In this document: positions 30,001 through 38,358 of the stretch, in pieces
Layout: each line of letters starts with the position of its first letter
Numbering within the stretch: position 1 is the first letter of the stretch
Assembly: GCF_027923905.1 (NCBI RefSeq)
Contig: NZ_AP026966.1
Location: 1,489,001 to 1,553,000, forward strand
Length of the DNA: 64,000 nt
Reading direction: 5' to 3'
From: Massilia varians
GTDB taxonomy: Bacteria; Pseudomonadota; Gammaproteobacteria; Burkholderiales; Burkholderiaceae_D
The notes under the pieces: generated by a model
What the model was told of the DNA's origin: nothing
The model's input: the letters and a program-made list of their open reading frames with translations, nothing else
Database searches by the model: none
Translations under genes and position numbers: made by a program

Positions 30001-30257
30001 CGCCGCGTGGCTCGCTCGGCCGCATGCCGACCGAGAAACGCCTGGACCTGTCGGCAGCGTACTCGCCGGCACTGCTCAAGGGCCTGCAGATGAAGGTGGA
30101 CGTGTACAACGTCTTCAACTCGCAGACCCCGCGTTCGCAGACCGCCACCTATGACGCCGGCGATCAGAACCAGGTGTCGCCAACCTACGACATGCTGGGC
30201 CAGTTCATGGCGCCGCGTTCGGTGCGCTTCACGGTCGAGTACAACCGCCGCTTCTGA
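27084..30257 (+). CDS. Oar-like TonB-dependent receptor 1
   Basis: 1057-residue outer-membrane protein. The start MLRKTVVARALSI with AGGA upstream is chosen over an earlier frame start. A signal peptide (cleavage near AMA-Q, residue 32) is followed by a carboxypeptidase-regulatory-like domain (about 35-110, GGTYRATALPPGRYRVDLVR). The plug follows (NSFYLNGFPITNPLSQLGSM, FGAEFGRSIGGVMSI), then a beta-barrel ending RFTVEYNRRF with a C-terminal Phe typical of outer-membrane insertion. This is the Oar/CarboxypepD_reg type, whose substrates are mostly unknown (peptides or polysaccharide-linked in known cases). A paralogue follows downstream behind a duplicated leader. Confidence 0.93.
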   Translation: MLRKTVVARALSIAFSTAALTVAVVPPAMAQSNATGVIAGRVDAGAGASVVVTNVETGLRRTVTVETGGTYRATALPPGRYRVDLVRGGNVANTSEVDVLLGQTVDASFGGVTTVQVTGRRSRIDVTNATNSTVFTAKELAQLPVQQNLTAVVLLAPNTTQGDSAFGNTASFGGSGVSENSFYLNGFPITNPLSQLGSMELPFGSIQQASVMTGGFGAEFGRSIGGVMSITSKSGTNTWEAGALYSITPSELREDYRNSVYPVTGSKANAGTDGKLRIRYDNRSVETHQYGAYVGGPIIKDKLFMFLSAERYTTRDAYAGMTTAANPVNVNQSGWNVNKGMDNRWLGKIDWNITDNHRLEFTSAGNENRKRYQTYGYVLNPNNPNALAQMDGVPNSQIYTSALTRNLGPTDPSYTGTPGAKLNMARYVGNITDDLTVTAMYGEMKTERGTTYENLGANAGGMGGLPAGVAWTTTGRWPAINQSLYRQYNFFSGGRSLSDASDTVRAGRLDIEYKLGAHTIRAGVDSAELDSTGAGYSTSGGSSWTYRNVNNPNIANPLSGGRTAIVGNYGGSGAAGYYVRQRVFSSITDASSTQDAAYIEDRWQATKNLLLTIGVRSDSYTNSNGDGEKFIDMNDQIAPRFSAAWDVNGDASFKVFGSAGRYYLQLPTQVAARAASRSTFTDQDFTYTGVDPTNGSPLGLRAINTPYSANGEYGQKKNPLSVVSQNLKPNYQDEITLGFERAWSADLNFGGRLTYRKLGAGIDDSCDWRVLYDHARRNGIPVGDMYAMGCFIYNPGKDAVVFIDGNDEFAQPVVTGKGRTVTITAAELMQPKAKRTYKALDLFLEHPMRNGWYGRVNYTWSRSEGNMEGQTRSDTGQSDVGTSAGWDFPEFSVGADGLLPNDREHQLKAFGFYQLTPEITLGANALVQSGRPKSCLGTNNAWNEGTDPAWPLGYELGGPGYGPEFFFCGGKFTPRGSLGRMPTEKRLDLSAAYSPALLKGLQMKVDVYNVFNSQTPRSQTATYDAGDQNQVSPTYDMLGQFMAPRSVRFTVEYNRRF

Positions 30258-30336
30258 TCGGTTCCTGGACCGCCAATCACCGCCTTCAGGCAATGCCAGT
30301 CAGTTGAGGCATTGACCTGTCGGCGGCCTGGATGAA

Positions 30337-30369
30337 ACGGATTCACGTTTTGCGTGAATCCGTTTTTTT
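30337..30369 (+). terminator. Intrinsic terminator after receptor 1
   Basis: An 11-base stem ACGGATTCACG / CGTGAATCCGT, TTTTG loop, then seven T. It separates the two receptors transcriptionally. Confidence 0.92.
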
Positions 30370-30996
30370 ATTGTCCGTACCAGCTCGACCGGCACGGCGC
30401 CAGCGCCTCTCTCTGTATATAACGTCGTCCTTCTTATTTATTGGAGAAAAATTGAACCGATCGCGGATCGTAGATGAATTTTTCGTCAATAAGCGATTGC
30501 TGGAAAAATCCATTTGAGGCCTTGCGGCCTCATTCAAACATATTCTTAACTATTTTCTATAGTCAGCATTGACGCGTTATAGCTTCATAAAATTCGGCGG
30601 CTCACTATTTTCTCACAAGAAATTTTGTAATTACAAATATTTCCGTATTTTATGTGGTTTCTACCTATTTTGTCGGATAATCTATGTTGAACTGCCATAG
30701 AAACTGCAATTTCATGCGGCGTCATGGAAAAGAGCGCAGCAGTGTTGTAAGTGTGCACACCCTCGGAAGTTATTATTGACGCCACAACTTTGCGTATGAT
30801 TCTATGTGGAAGTTGAGCTGGTTAAACCAGTGAAACGAGGAATATATATTCCTCTTTTGCCAGTCGGGAGAGAAGTCCGATTCCGGGACAGGCAAACGCC
30901 GGCCGTGCATGCAACAACGTGGCTGGTGCGTCGGGGCGCTGCGCTTTTACATTGCTCTAATTTTAAAAAATTAGTTTCTATAGGAATGGGAGAGTT
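30370..30996. other. AT-rich intergenic leader region of receptor 2
   Basis: This stretch of about 630 bases has no convincing gene. Most of it, from about 30421, is a diverged copy of 26521-26968. After the shared element the two leaders diverge; here the unique part contains GCC- and GC-rich stems (30880-30945) and the AT palindrome TCTAATTTTAAAAAATTAG before the ribosome binding site GGGAGAG. Confidence 0.65.
30766..30860 (+). promoter_or_regulatory. Conserved leader element of Oar-like receptor 2
   Basis: This is the second copy of the element at 26866-26960. The small hairpins are kept although loops differ: CTGG-TTAAA-CCAG, and the perfect palindrome GAGGAATATATATTCCTC followed by TTTT. 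A G-U pair in copy 1 is a G-C pair here, which favours an RNA structure on the plus strand. Confidence 0.62.
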
Positions 30997-33900
30997 ATGT
31001 TGCATACGGTAAAACAAACCTCGAAGGCGACCATGTTGCGTCGTTCGGCGATTTCGGTGGCGATCGGCATGTGCTTCATGGGCGCCGCCCTGGCAGCTGA
31101 AACCGGCGGCCTGCGTATTGCCATTACCGGCGCTGGCGGCAAGCCGGTCGCTGGCGCAACGGTGCGCGTGAGTTCGCCGAGCAGCCTGGTGACCAAGACC
31201 GGCACGACCGAAGCGGACGGTACCGTCCGTATCGCCGGCCTCGACCCGGCCACCGACTACAAGGTCGAAGTCGTCGCACCTGGCTATTCGAACTTCTCCG
31301 CCACCGGCGTCGCCGTGGTCTCGAACCAGAATCCGCTGGTGAGCTACGCGATCGGCGCAGATGCGGCCACGCAACAGGTCGTCGTGACCGGCTCGCGCCT
31401 GGTACAGGTCGACACCACCTCGGCTACCGTGGGCACCATCCTCAACCTGGGCGTCGTGGAATCGCTGCCGACCGGCCGCAGCTACCAGAGCTACCTGCAG
31501 CTGGTCCCGGGCGTCAAGCCTTCGGCAGGCGGCAACCCGTCCTCGAAATCCGGCGTGAACTATTCGGACATCGACGGCGCCACCGGCTCCTCGTCCGACA
31601 ACGTGTACATCCTGGACGGCGTCGACGTCACCGACCCGAGCACCGGCACCTTCGGTTCCAACATCAACTCGGAAATCATCCAGGAACAGCAGATCCTGAC
31701 CGGTGGCATTCCGGCCGAGTTCGCCGGCGGTTCGGGCCTGGTCTCGAAGGTGATCACCAAGTCGGGCGGTAACGAGTTCCACGGCTCGGTCAACTATTAC
31801 TTCCAGAACGACAACCTGGTCGCCGACTACAAGAACACCATTGCCTCCGGCTTCTCGACCTATGACGCGGCCGTGACCCTGGGCGGCCCGATCATCAAGG
31901 ACAAGCTGTGGTTCTTCGGTTCCTACCAGAAGAAGGCGCGCGAGACCGACGTGGTCAACTCCGATACCGGCGACTTCATGCGTACCGTCAACCGCGACGA
32001 CCGCCTCGGCTTTCTGAAACTGACCTGGCAGGCGACCGAGAACGACCGACTGGTCGCCTCCTTCTTCAACGACCCGACCAAGACCACCGGCAGCACGGAC
32101 CCGAGCATCCTGAACAACCGCGACCGTCGTCGCAAGCAGGGCGGCGACAACTACAACATCCAGTACTCGCGCGACATGGATAACCTGCGCGTGACCGCGT
32201 ACGCTTTCCGCCACATCGGTGAAGTGTCGGATTTCGCGACCAGCCCGGAATCCCCGAACACCGTCATCTTCCAGGGCATGAGTCCCACCCTGGCGCAGGT
32301 CCAGCTGGGGGGCTATGGCACTGCCTTCATCTCGGAACGCAACCGTGACGAAATCGGCCTGAGCGCGGAGTACTTCCTCGAGACCGCCACCGCCGGCACC
32401 CACACCTTCAAGGGCGGCTTCCTGACCTCGAAGAACGAATATTTCGAGGACTCGCGCTACGTCGGTTCGGACAAGTCGCAGTACACCTCGATCAACATCG
32501 GCCAGCGCAACGCCACCTACGCCCAGGCCGCCGGCTCGGGCTGGACCAGCCGCCCGATCGTGGCCGGCGACATCCCGCGCGTGATCGACGCCATGAACGC
32601 CGCTCCGGCCGCCGACCGCGCCTACTTCTACAACCTGCTCGACACCGACCGCAACGGCGTCATCACCGATCCGGAAGTGCGCGCGCTGCGCTTCAACAGC
32701 ACCGCCGGCAACCCGGGCGGCCAGATCAACCTGTACCGCGCGCTCGAAACCGTGGTCGCGCCCTACAGCGTGGAAGCCACCGGCAAGGCGGCCTACCTGC
32801 AGGACACCTGGACCAAGGACAAGCTGACCATCAATGCCGGTATCCGTGCCGAAGAGTGGGTGCACAAGGATTCGAAGGGCGGCGAGTCGGCCAGGTTCGA
32901 CTGGAAGATCGCGCCGCGCCTGAGCGTGGTGTACGACCCGACGGGCGAAGGCCGCAGCAAGGTCTGGGGCTTCCTGGGCCGTTACTACGACCCGATCCGC
33001 ACCAACATGTCCGACTTCGCCGGCAACCTGACCGGTCCGGTGCAGGAAGAGCAGATCTTCGTCGGCGACCGCTGGCTGACCTTCCGTACCCGCGGTGGCG
33101 AAAAGACCCCGGATGCGATCTTCTCGCCGTCGACCAAGACGCCGTACACCGACGAGTTCATGCTCGGCTACGCGACCAACATCGGCCGCGACTGGACCGC
33201 GTCGATCGCCTACACCAAGCGCCGCACCCGCGACATCCTGGAAGACTACGACCTGCACCTGTACTCGGATCCGAGCAACACGGTTGCCGATGAAGGCTAC
33301 GCCTCGCCGGGTTCCGCCTTCTACCTGCCGTACTCGTACTTCGGCTTCTCGTCGGCGCCGAACGCCAACTACGTGCTGGGCACGCTGGCCGGCGGCAAGC
33401 GCGACTACCAGGGCGTGGAAGTCAGCCTGACCAAGGCCAAGCGCGACAACTGGATGGCGTCGGCGTCGTATACCTGGAACGAAGCCAAGGGCAACACCAA
33501 CTCGGATAGTAACGCCGACTTCCAGGGCGACTGGATCGCGCTGGATCCGCGTGCGCCGAACGCCTATGGCCCGCAGCCAGGCAACATCAAGCACCAGTTC
33601 AAGGGCTACGGCACCTACTACTTCGATAACGGCCTTGAGCTGAGCGGCGTGTTCAACTGGAACAGCGGCCTGCTGTATACCCGTGCGCAGCTGGTCCAGC
33701 GCCGCTACCTGCCGGTGATGGACGAGGCCTACGTGTACGGCGGCGTACTGGATACCTGGATCAAGCCGGGCACCATCGGCAGCCAGACCGGTCCGTCGTA
33801 CTACACCCTGGACATGCGCCTGAAGTACACCTACAAGCTGGCCGGCAGCCAGAAGCTGGAATTCTTCGTCGACCTGTTCAACGTGCTGGACAAGCAGTCG

Positions 33901-34011
33901 GGTACCGTGGCGCAGGCGCTGGTGGAAACCCCCGGCAAGTACAAGTTCGGCCAGGCCAAGGAGTTCGTCGAGCCACGCCGCCTGTACCTGGGCGCACGCT
34001 ACTCGTTCTGA
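30997..34011 (+). CDS. Oar-like TonB-dependent receptor 2
   Basis: 1004-residue outer-membrane receptor. A signal peptide (MLRRSAISVAIGMCFMGAAL, cleavage near ALA-A) is followed by a carboxypeptidase-regulatory-like domain (about 35-120, GTTEADGTVRIAGLDPATDY). The plug is at about 125-260 (VYILDGVDVTDPSTGTFGSN, AGGSGLVSKVITKSGGNEF) and the barrel ends LYLGARYSF. Residues 549-560 (DTDRNGVITDPE) match an EF-hand calcium loop, unusual in a receptor barrel. It has the same architecture as receptor 1 with clear divergence, so the duplication is not recent. Substrate unknown. The ATG has GGGAGAG upstream. Confidence 0.93.
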   Translation: MLHTVKQTSKATMLRRSAISVAIGMCFMGAALAAETGGLRIAITGAGGKPVAGATVRVSSPSSLVTKTGTTEADGTVRIAGLDPATDYKVEVVAPGYSNFSATGVAVVSNQNPLVSYAIGADAATQQVVVTGSRLVQVDTTSATVGTILNLGVVESLPTGRSYQSYLQLVPGVKPSAGGNPSSKSGVNYSDIDGATGSSSDNVYILDGVDVTDPSTGTFGSNINSEIIQEQQILTGGIPAEFAGGSGLVSKVITKSGGNEFHGSVNYYFQNDNLVADYKNTIASGFSTYDAAVTLGGPIIKDKLWFFGSYQKKARETDVVNSDTGDFMRTVNRDDRLGFLKLTWQATENDRLVASFFNDPTKTTGSTDPSILNNRDRRRKQGGDNYNIQYSRDMDNLRVTAYAFRHIGEVSDFATSPESPNTVIFQGMSPTLAQVQLGGYGTAFISERNRDEIGLSAEYFLETATAGTHTFKGGFLTSKNEYFEDSRYVGSDKSQYTSINIGQRNATYAQAAGSGWTSRPIVAGDIPRVIDAMNAAPAADRAYFYNLLDTDRNGVITDPEVRALRFNSTAGNPGGQINLYRALETVVAPYSVEATGKAAYLQDTWTKDKLTINAGIRAEEWVHKDSKGGESARFDWKIAPRLSVVYDPTGEGRSKVWGFLGRYYDPIRTNMSDFAGNLTGPVQEEQIFVGDRWLTFRTRGGEKTPDAIFSPSTKTPYTDEFMLGYATNIGRDWTASIAYTKRRTRDILEDYDLHLYSDPSNTVADEGYASPGSAFYLPYSYFGFSSAPNANYVLGTLAGGKRDYQGVEVSLTKAKRDNWMASASYTWNEAKGNTNSDSNADFQGDWIALDPRAPNAYGPQPGNIKHQFKGYGTYYFDNGLELSGVFNWNSGLLYTRAQLVQRRYLPVMDEAYVYGGVLDTWIKPGTIGSQTGPSYYTLDMRLKYTYKLAGSQKLEFFVDLFNVLDKQSGTVAQALVETPGKYKFGQAKEFVEPRRLYLGARYSF

Positions 34012-34054
34012 TCCAGCGAGATTTAAGCGCATGAAACCGGCCCCGCAAGGGGCT

Positions 34055-34199
34055 AATGCCGTTCAGTTAAGCGTAGGGTGGCCGGGTTTCCCGGCCACGC
34101 GTTCAACTCCATTTTGCTCTGCCACAGTGCATTGGTGACTTGGACGCGCGGTCGGCGAAGCCGACCACCCTACATTTTTACGCTAACTGAACGGTATTA
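34055..34199. mobile_element. Small MITE-like element with 13-bp flanking direct repeats
   Basis: It is 145 bases long with imperfect terminal inverted repeats AATGCCGTTCAGTTAAGCG / CGCTAACTGAACGGTATTA. It is flanked by direct repeats CCCGCAAGGGGCT at 34042-34054 and 34200-34212. It has no coding capacity. Its interior is copy 4 of the GTAGGG...CCCTAC family. Mobility is inferred from the flanking duplication only. Confidence 0.6.
34073..34173. repeat. Dispersed GTAGGG...CCCTAC inverted-repeat element, copy 4
   Basis: It begins GTAGGGTGGCCGGG TTT CCCGGCC, then ACGCGTTCAA, spacer, TTGGACGCGCGGTCGGC GAA GCCGACCACCCTAC. It lies between the convergent receptor 2 and rsmE genes and is nested in the MITE-like element. 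Confidence 0.85.
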
Positions 34200-34272
34200 C
34201 CCGCAAGGGGCTGGTTTTTTTTATCTCTCTCTATATAGGTGAGAAAGGCTTTTTTTTACCAAACGGTAAAAA

Positions 34273-34998
34273 CTACATGCCGTTCCAGAGCCCGTTCAGC
34301 ATCGCCACCGCCGCCAGCGCCGCGGTCTCGGTGCGCAGCACGCGCGGGCCGACCGACAGGGCGATCGCCCCGGCCGCGATGGCCGCGTCTTCCTCCTCGG
34401 CGGTGAATCCGCCTTCCGGACCGACCATCAGGGTGAGCGCCTGCGGACCCTGGGCGCGGGCCCAGTCGGCCAGCGAGCCGCCGGCGCGCGGGCTGAGCAG
34501 GATGCGCGGCGCGGGGCAGGGCGTGGCGATCCAGCGCCCGACGTCGGTGACCGGCGCCAGCTGCGCCAGCCGGTTGCGCCCGCACTGCTCGGAGGCGGCC
34601 ACGATCACGCCTTCCCAGTGCAGGTGCCGTTTTTCGGCGCGTTCTCCTTGCAGGCGCACCACGCTGCGGCGCGCGGCCAGCGGTTCGATGCGCGCCACGC
34701 CCAGCTCCACCGCCTTCTCGATGATCCAGTCCATTTTCGCGCCTTCCGGCAGGCCCTGGGCCAGGGTGAGGGCATAGGGCAGCTCGACGTCGAGCGGGTC
34801 GTGCTCGCCCAGCAGCGCGCTGGCGCGCCGCTTGCCGATGTCGGCCAGGGTGGCGGCATACTGGCCGCCGCGGCCGTCGAACAGGGTGAGGGCGTCGCCC
34901 GGCTGCATGCGCAGCACGTGCAGGTGGTGGGCGACGGTCTCGGGCAGGTCGATGCTGGCGCCGGTCGCGAGCGGGGCGGGGCAATAAAAGCGGGGCAT
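34273..34998 (-). CDS. rsmE: 16S rRNA (uracil-1498-N3)-methyltransferase
   Basis: 241-residue SPOUT-class enzyme that methylates U1498 of 16S rRNA. It starts MPRFYCPAPL with a PUA-like N-terminal domain (HHLHVLRMQPGDALTLFDGRG). The catalytic domain includes MDWIIEKAVELGVARIEPL, SEQCGRNRLAQLAPV, and the S-adenosylmethionine-binding knot VGPEGGFTAEEEDAA with LSVGPRVLRTETAALAAVAM. Length is normal. It is divergent from tkt. Confidence 0.96.
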   Translation of the reverse strand: MPRFYCPAPLATGASIDLPETVAHHLHVLRMQPGDALTLFDGRGGQYAATLADIGKRRASALLGEHDPLDVELPYALTLAQGLPEGAKMDWIIEKAVELGVARIEPLAARRSVVRLQGERAEKRHLHWEGVIVAASEQCGRNRLAQLAPVTDVGRWIATPCPAPRILLSPRAGGSLADWARAQGPQALTLMVGPEGGFTAEEEDAAIAAGAIALSVGPRVLRTETAALAAVAMLNGLWNGM

Positions 34999-35118
34999 GC
35001 GGCTCTTTACGGAGAGGGAAAACCTGCATTTTAATTCGGCAGCCCCCTGGTCTGCTAAAATACAGGGTTACGGCCTAGCTGCACGCCACCGCTTTCCAAT
35101 CCAGACCACCGTAAGCTC

Positions 35119-37116
35119 ATGAAATCTACGCAAACCACCACCCTGATGGCCAACGCGATCCGCGCGCTGGCGATGGACGCTGTCCAGAAAGCCAACTCCG
35201 GCCACCCGGGCATGCCGATGGGCATGGCCGAGATCGGCGTCGCGCTGTGGGACAAGCACTACCGCCACAATCCGGCCAATCCGGGCTGGTTCAACCGCGA
35301 CCGTTTCCTGCTCTCGAACGGCCACGGCTCGATGCTGCACTACGCGATGCTGCACCTGGCCGGCTACGACCTGACGATGGACGACCTGCGCGATTTCCGC
35401 CAGCTGCACTCGAAGACCGCCGGCCACCCGGAAGTGGGCATCACCCCGGGCGTGGAAACCACCACCGGCCCGCTGGGCCAGGGCATCGCCAACTCGGTTG
35501 GCATGGCGCTGGCCGAATGGCTGCTGGGCTATGAATTCAACCGCCCTGGCTACGACGTGGTCGACCACTACACCTACGCCTTCCTGGGCGACGGCTGCCT
35601 GATGGAAGGCATCTCGCACGAAGTGGCCTCGCTGGCCGGCACCCTGCGCCTGAACAAACTGATCTGGCTGTACGACGACAACGGCATCTCGATCGACGGC
35701 CGGGTGGAAGGCTGGTTCACCGACGACACCCGCAAGCGCTTCGAAGCCTACGGCTGGAACGTGATCGGCCAGATCGACGGCCACAGCGTCGCCGACGTGT
35801 CCGCCGCCATCGAGCAGGCCAAAGGCTCGGACCGTCCGACCCTGATCATGTGCAAGACCATCATCGGCAAGGGCGCCCCGAACCTGGAAGGCGGCGACAA
35901 GGTCCACGGCGCCCCGCTGGGCGACAAGGAAATCGCGGCCGTGCGCCAGCACCTGCTGTGGGATCCGATCCCGTTCGACATCCCGGGCGAGATCTACGAA
36001 GCCTGGGACGCGAAAGCGCGCGGCGCACAGATGGAAGCCGAATGGAACGCCAAGTTCGCCGAATATCGCGGCGCGCACCCGGAGCTGGCCGCCGAATTCG
36101 AGCGCCGCATGCAGGGTGAGCTGCCAGGCAACTTCCAGCAAACCCTGGATGCCGCCATCGCATCCTGCGTGGAAAAGAAGGAAACCATCGCCACCCGCAA
36201 GGCCTCGCAGAACGCGATCCAGGCCCTGGCGCCAAGCATGCCGGAATTCCTGGGCGGCTCGGCCGACCTGACCGGCTCGAACCTGACCAACTGGAAGGAA
36301 TCGGTGGCGGTGCGCTCGGGCATCCCGGGCAACCACATCAACTACGGCGTGCGCGAATTCGGCATGGCCGCGATCCAGAACGGCGTCGCCCTGCACGGCG
36401 GCTTCATCCCGTTCGGCGCGACCTTCCTGACCTTCTCGGACTACAGCCGCAACGCCCTGCGCATGGCCGCGCTGATGAAGATCCGTTCGCTGTTCGTGTT
36501 CACCCACGACTCGATCGGCCTGGGCGAAGACGGCCCGACCCACCAGTCGATCGAGCACGTCTCGTCGCTGCGCCTGATCCCGAACCTGGACAACTGGCGT
36601 CCGTGCGACACCGTCGAATCGATGGTGGCCTGGGGCGCGGCAGTGCAGCGCAAGGACGGCCCGAGCACCCTGATCTTCTCGCGCCAGAACCTGCCGTTCA
36701 TGGAGCGTGACGGCGCCGCCGTCGCCAACGTCGCCAAGGGCGGCTACGTGCTGCGCGACGCGCTTGAGCCGAAAGTCGTGCTGATCGCCACCGGTTCGGA
36801 AGTCGAACTGGCGGTGAAAGCGGCCGACGCGCTGGCCGGCGAGGGCATTGCCGCGCGCGTGGTCTCGATGCCGTCGACCGACGTGTTCGAGCGCCAGGAA
36901 GCGAGCTACAAGGCAAGTGTGCTCCCGCGCGGCATCCCGCGCGTGGCCATCGAAGCCGGCGTGACCGACTTCTGGTACAAGTACGTGGGCCTGGAAGGCG
37001 CTGTGGTCGGCATCGACACCTTCGGCGAATCGGCGCCGGCGCCGGTGCTGTTCAAGCATTTCGGCTTCACCGTCGAGAACGTCGTGGCCAAGGCCAAGGG
37101 CGTCATCGCGGCGTAA
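35119..37116 (+). CDS. tkt: Transketolase
   Basis: 665-residue thiamine-diphosphate enzyme of the pentose-phosphate and, in autotrophs, Calvin cycles. Landmarks are [19 protein letters not shown], the [12 protein letters not shown] cofactor-binding motif, [13 protein letters not shown], and in the C-terminal half the pyrimidine-binding region [19 protein letters not shown] and [15 protein letters not shown]. Length is as expected. gap follows 84 bases downstream on the same strand, a pairing seen in many betaproteobacteria. Confidence 0.97.
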   Translation: MKSTQTTTLMANAIRALAMDAVQKANSGHPGMPMGMAEIGVALWDKHYRHNPANPGWFNRDRFLLSNGHGSMLHYAMLHLAGYDLTMDDLRDFRQLHSKTAGHPEVGITPGVETTTGPLGQGIANSVGMALAEWLLGYEFNRPGYDVVDHYTYAFLGDGCLMEGISHEVASLAGTLRLNKLIWLYDDNGISIDGRVEGWFTDDTRKRFEAYGWNVIGQIDGHSVADVSAAIEQAKGSDRPTLIMCKTIIGKGAPNLEGGDKVHGAPLGDKEIAAVRQHLLWDPIPFDIPGEIYEAWDAKARGAQMEAEWNAKFAEYRGAHPELAAEFERRMQGELPGNFQQTLDAAIASCVEKKETIATRKASQNAIQALAPSMPEFLGGSADLTGSNLTNWKESVAVRSGIPGNHINYGVREFGMAAIQNGVALHGGFIPFGATFLTFSDYSRNALRMAALMKIRSLFVFTHDSIGLGEDGPTHQSIEHVSSLRLIPNLDNWRPCDTVESMVAWGAAVQRKDGPSTLIFSRQNLPFMERDGAAVANVAKGGYVLRDALEPKVVLIATGSEVELAVKAADALAGEGIAARVVSMPSTDVFERQEASYKASVLPRGIPRVAIEAGVTDFWYKYVGLEGAVVGIDTFGESAPAPVLFKHFGFTVENVVAKAKGVIAA

Positions 37117-37200
37117 AGCGTTCCAGCGGGCTGCCTCTTGGCGGCCCGTTGTCCATCTGCGGTACGAAAAAAGTTTTTTTCTATAATCAGGAGCAAAGCA

Positions 37201-38211
37201 ATGACGATCAAAGTTGCAATCAACGGTTATGGCCGCATCGGCCGCAACATCCTGCGCGCCTTCTACGAAGGTGGCAAGAAGCAAGACATCCAGATCGTGG
37301 CGATCAACGACCTCGGCAACGCCGAATCGAACGCCCACCTGACCCGCTACGACACCGCTCACGGCAAGTTCCCGGGCACCGTCACGGTCGAAGGCGACAA
37401 CATGATCGTCAACGGCGACAAGATCCGCGTGTTCGCGCAGCGTAATCCGGCCGAGATCCCATGGGGCGAGCTGGGCGTGGACGTGGTGCTCGAGTGCACC
37501 GGCTTCTTCACCACCAAGGAAAAAGCCTCGGCCCACCTGAAGGGCGGCGCCAAGAAGGTCATCATCTCGGCGCCGGGCGGCAAGGACGTCGACGCCACCA
37601 TCGTGTTCGGCGTGAACCAGGACGTGCTGAAGTCGACCGACACCGTGATCTCGAACGCATCCTGCACCACCAACTGCCTGGCCCCGCTGGTCAAGCCGCT
37701 GCACGATGCCATCGGCCTGGAAACCGGCCTGATGACCACCGTGCACGCCTACACCAACGACCAGGTGCTGACCGACGTGATGCACGAAGACCTGCGCCGC
37801 GCCCGTTCGGCCACCCAGTCGATGATCCCGACCAAGACCGGCGCCGCCGCCGCGGTCGGCCTGGTGCTGCCGGAACTGAACGGCAAGCTGGACGGCTTCG
37901 CGATCCGCGTGCCGACCATCAACGTGTCCATCGTCGACCTGTCCTTCATCGCCAAGCGCGACACCACCGTCGATGAAGTCAACCAGATCATGAAGTCGGC
38001 CTCGGAAGGCGCCCTGAAAGGCATCCTGACCTACAACACCGACCCGCTGGTCTCGGTGGACTTCAACCACAACCCGGCATCGTCGAACTTCGACGCGACG
38101 CTCACCAAAGTCTCGGGCCGCCTGGTCAAGGTCTCGTCCTGGTACGACAACGAGTGGGGCTTCTCGAACCGCATGCTGGACACCACCGTCGCCCTGATGA
38201 ACGCCAAGTAA
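37201..38211 (+). CDS. gap: Glyceraldehyde-3-phosphate dehydrogenase, type I
   Basis: 336-residue glycolytic enzyme. The NAD-binding start is [16 protein letters not shown], with AGGAG upstream at 37189-37193. The catalytic Cys is in [13 protein letters not shown] (about residue 155), with the phosphate-binding segment [16 protein letters not shown] and [13 protein letters not shown] near the end. Length is normal. It is probably co-transcribed with tkt and ends at a strong bidirectional terminator. Confidence 0.98.
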   Translation: MTIKVAINGYGRIGRNILRAFYEGGKKQDIQIVAINDLGNAESNAHLTRYDTAHGKFPGTVTVEGDNMIVNGDKIRVFAQRNPAEIPWGELGVDVVLECTGFFTTKEKASAHLKGGAKKVIISAPGGKDVDATIVFGVNQDVLKSTDTVISNASCTTNCLAPLVKPLHDAIGLETGLMTTVHAYTNDQVLTDVMHEDLRRARSATQSMIPTKTGAAAAVGLVLPELNGKLDGFAIRVPTINVSIVDLSFIAKRDTTVDEVNQIMKSASEGALKGILTYNTDPLVSVDFNHNPASSNFDATLTKVSGRLVKVSSWYDNEWGFSNRMLDTTVALMNAK

Positions 38212-38230
38212 TTCCTGGCGCAGCAGCACG

Positions 38231-38259
38231 AAAAAAAACCGGCCTCGGCCGGTTTTTTT
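38231..38259. terminator. Bidirectional terminator between gap and map
   Basis: AACCGGCC-TC-GGCCGGTT flanked by A-run and T-run. It serves gap on the plus strand and, possibly, map on the minus strand. Confidence 0.9.
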
Positions 38260-38262
38260 ATG

Positions 38263-38347
38263 GGGGTCAGGTCTGACATTCAGACACGAACTCGACCGTT
38301 ATCCGCTTGTATTGCTCAGCTCGTGTCCAGATGTCAGACCTGACCCC
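38263..38347. repeat. 85-bp REP-like palindrome
   Basis: Perfect 17-base arms GGGGTCAGGTCTGACAT / ATGTCAGACCTGACCCC, with near-matching inner parts GACACGA / TCGTGTC. It lies between gap and map. It resembles palindromes associated elsewhere with REP-type transposases; only this one copy is seen in the window. Confidence 0.75.
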
Positions 38348-38358
38348 GGTCGTGGTGT

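Larger units (their letters stand above)
34034..34220 (+). terminator. Receptor 2 terminator split by an inserted element
   Basis: The outer sequence AACCGGCCCCGCAAGGGGCT on the left and CCCGCAAGGGGCTGGTTTTT on the right would together make one classic hairpin (AACC-GGCCCC-GCAA-GGGGCT-GGTT plus T-run). A 145-base element lies between. The right part still forms CCC-GCAA-GGG-like pairing before eight T. Confidence 0.65.

Noticed and set aside
34055..34199. Insertion sequence remnant with a transposase
   Set aside because: It is only 145 bases with no coding capacity, so at most a nonautonomous element.
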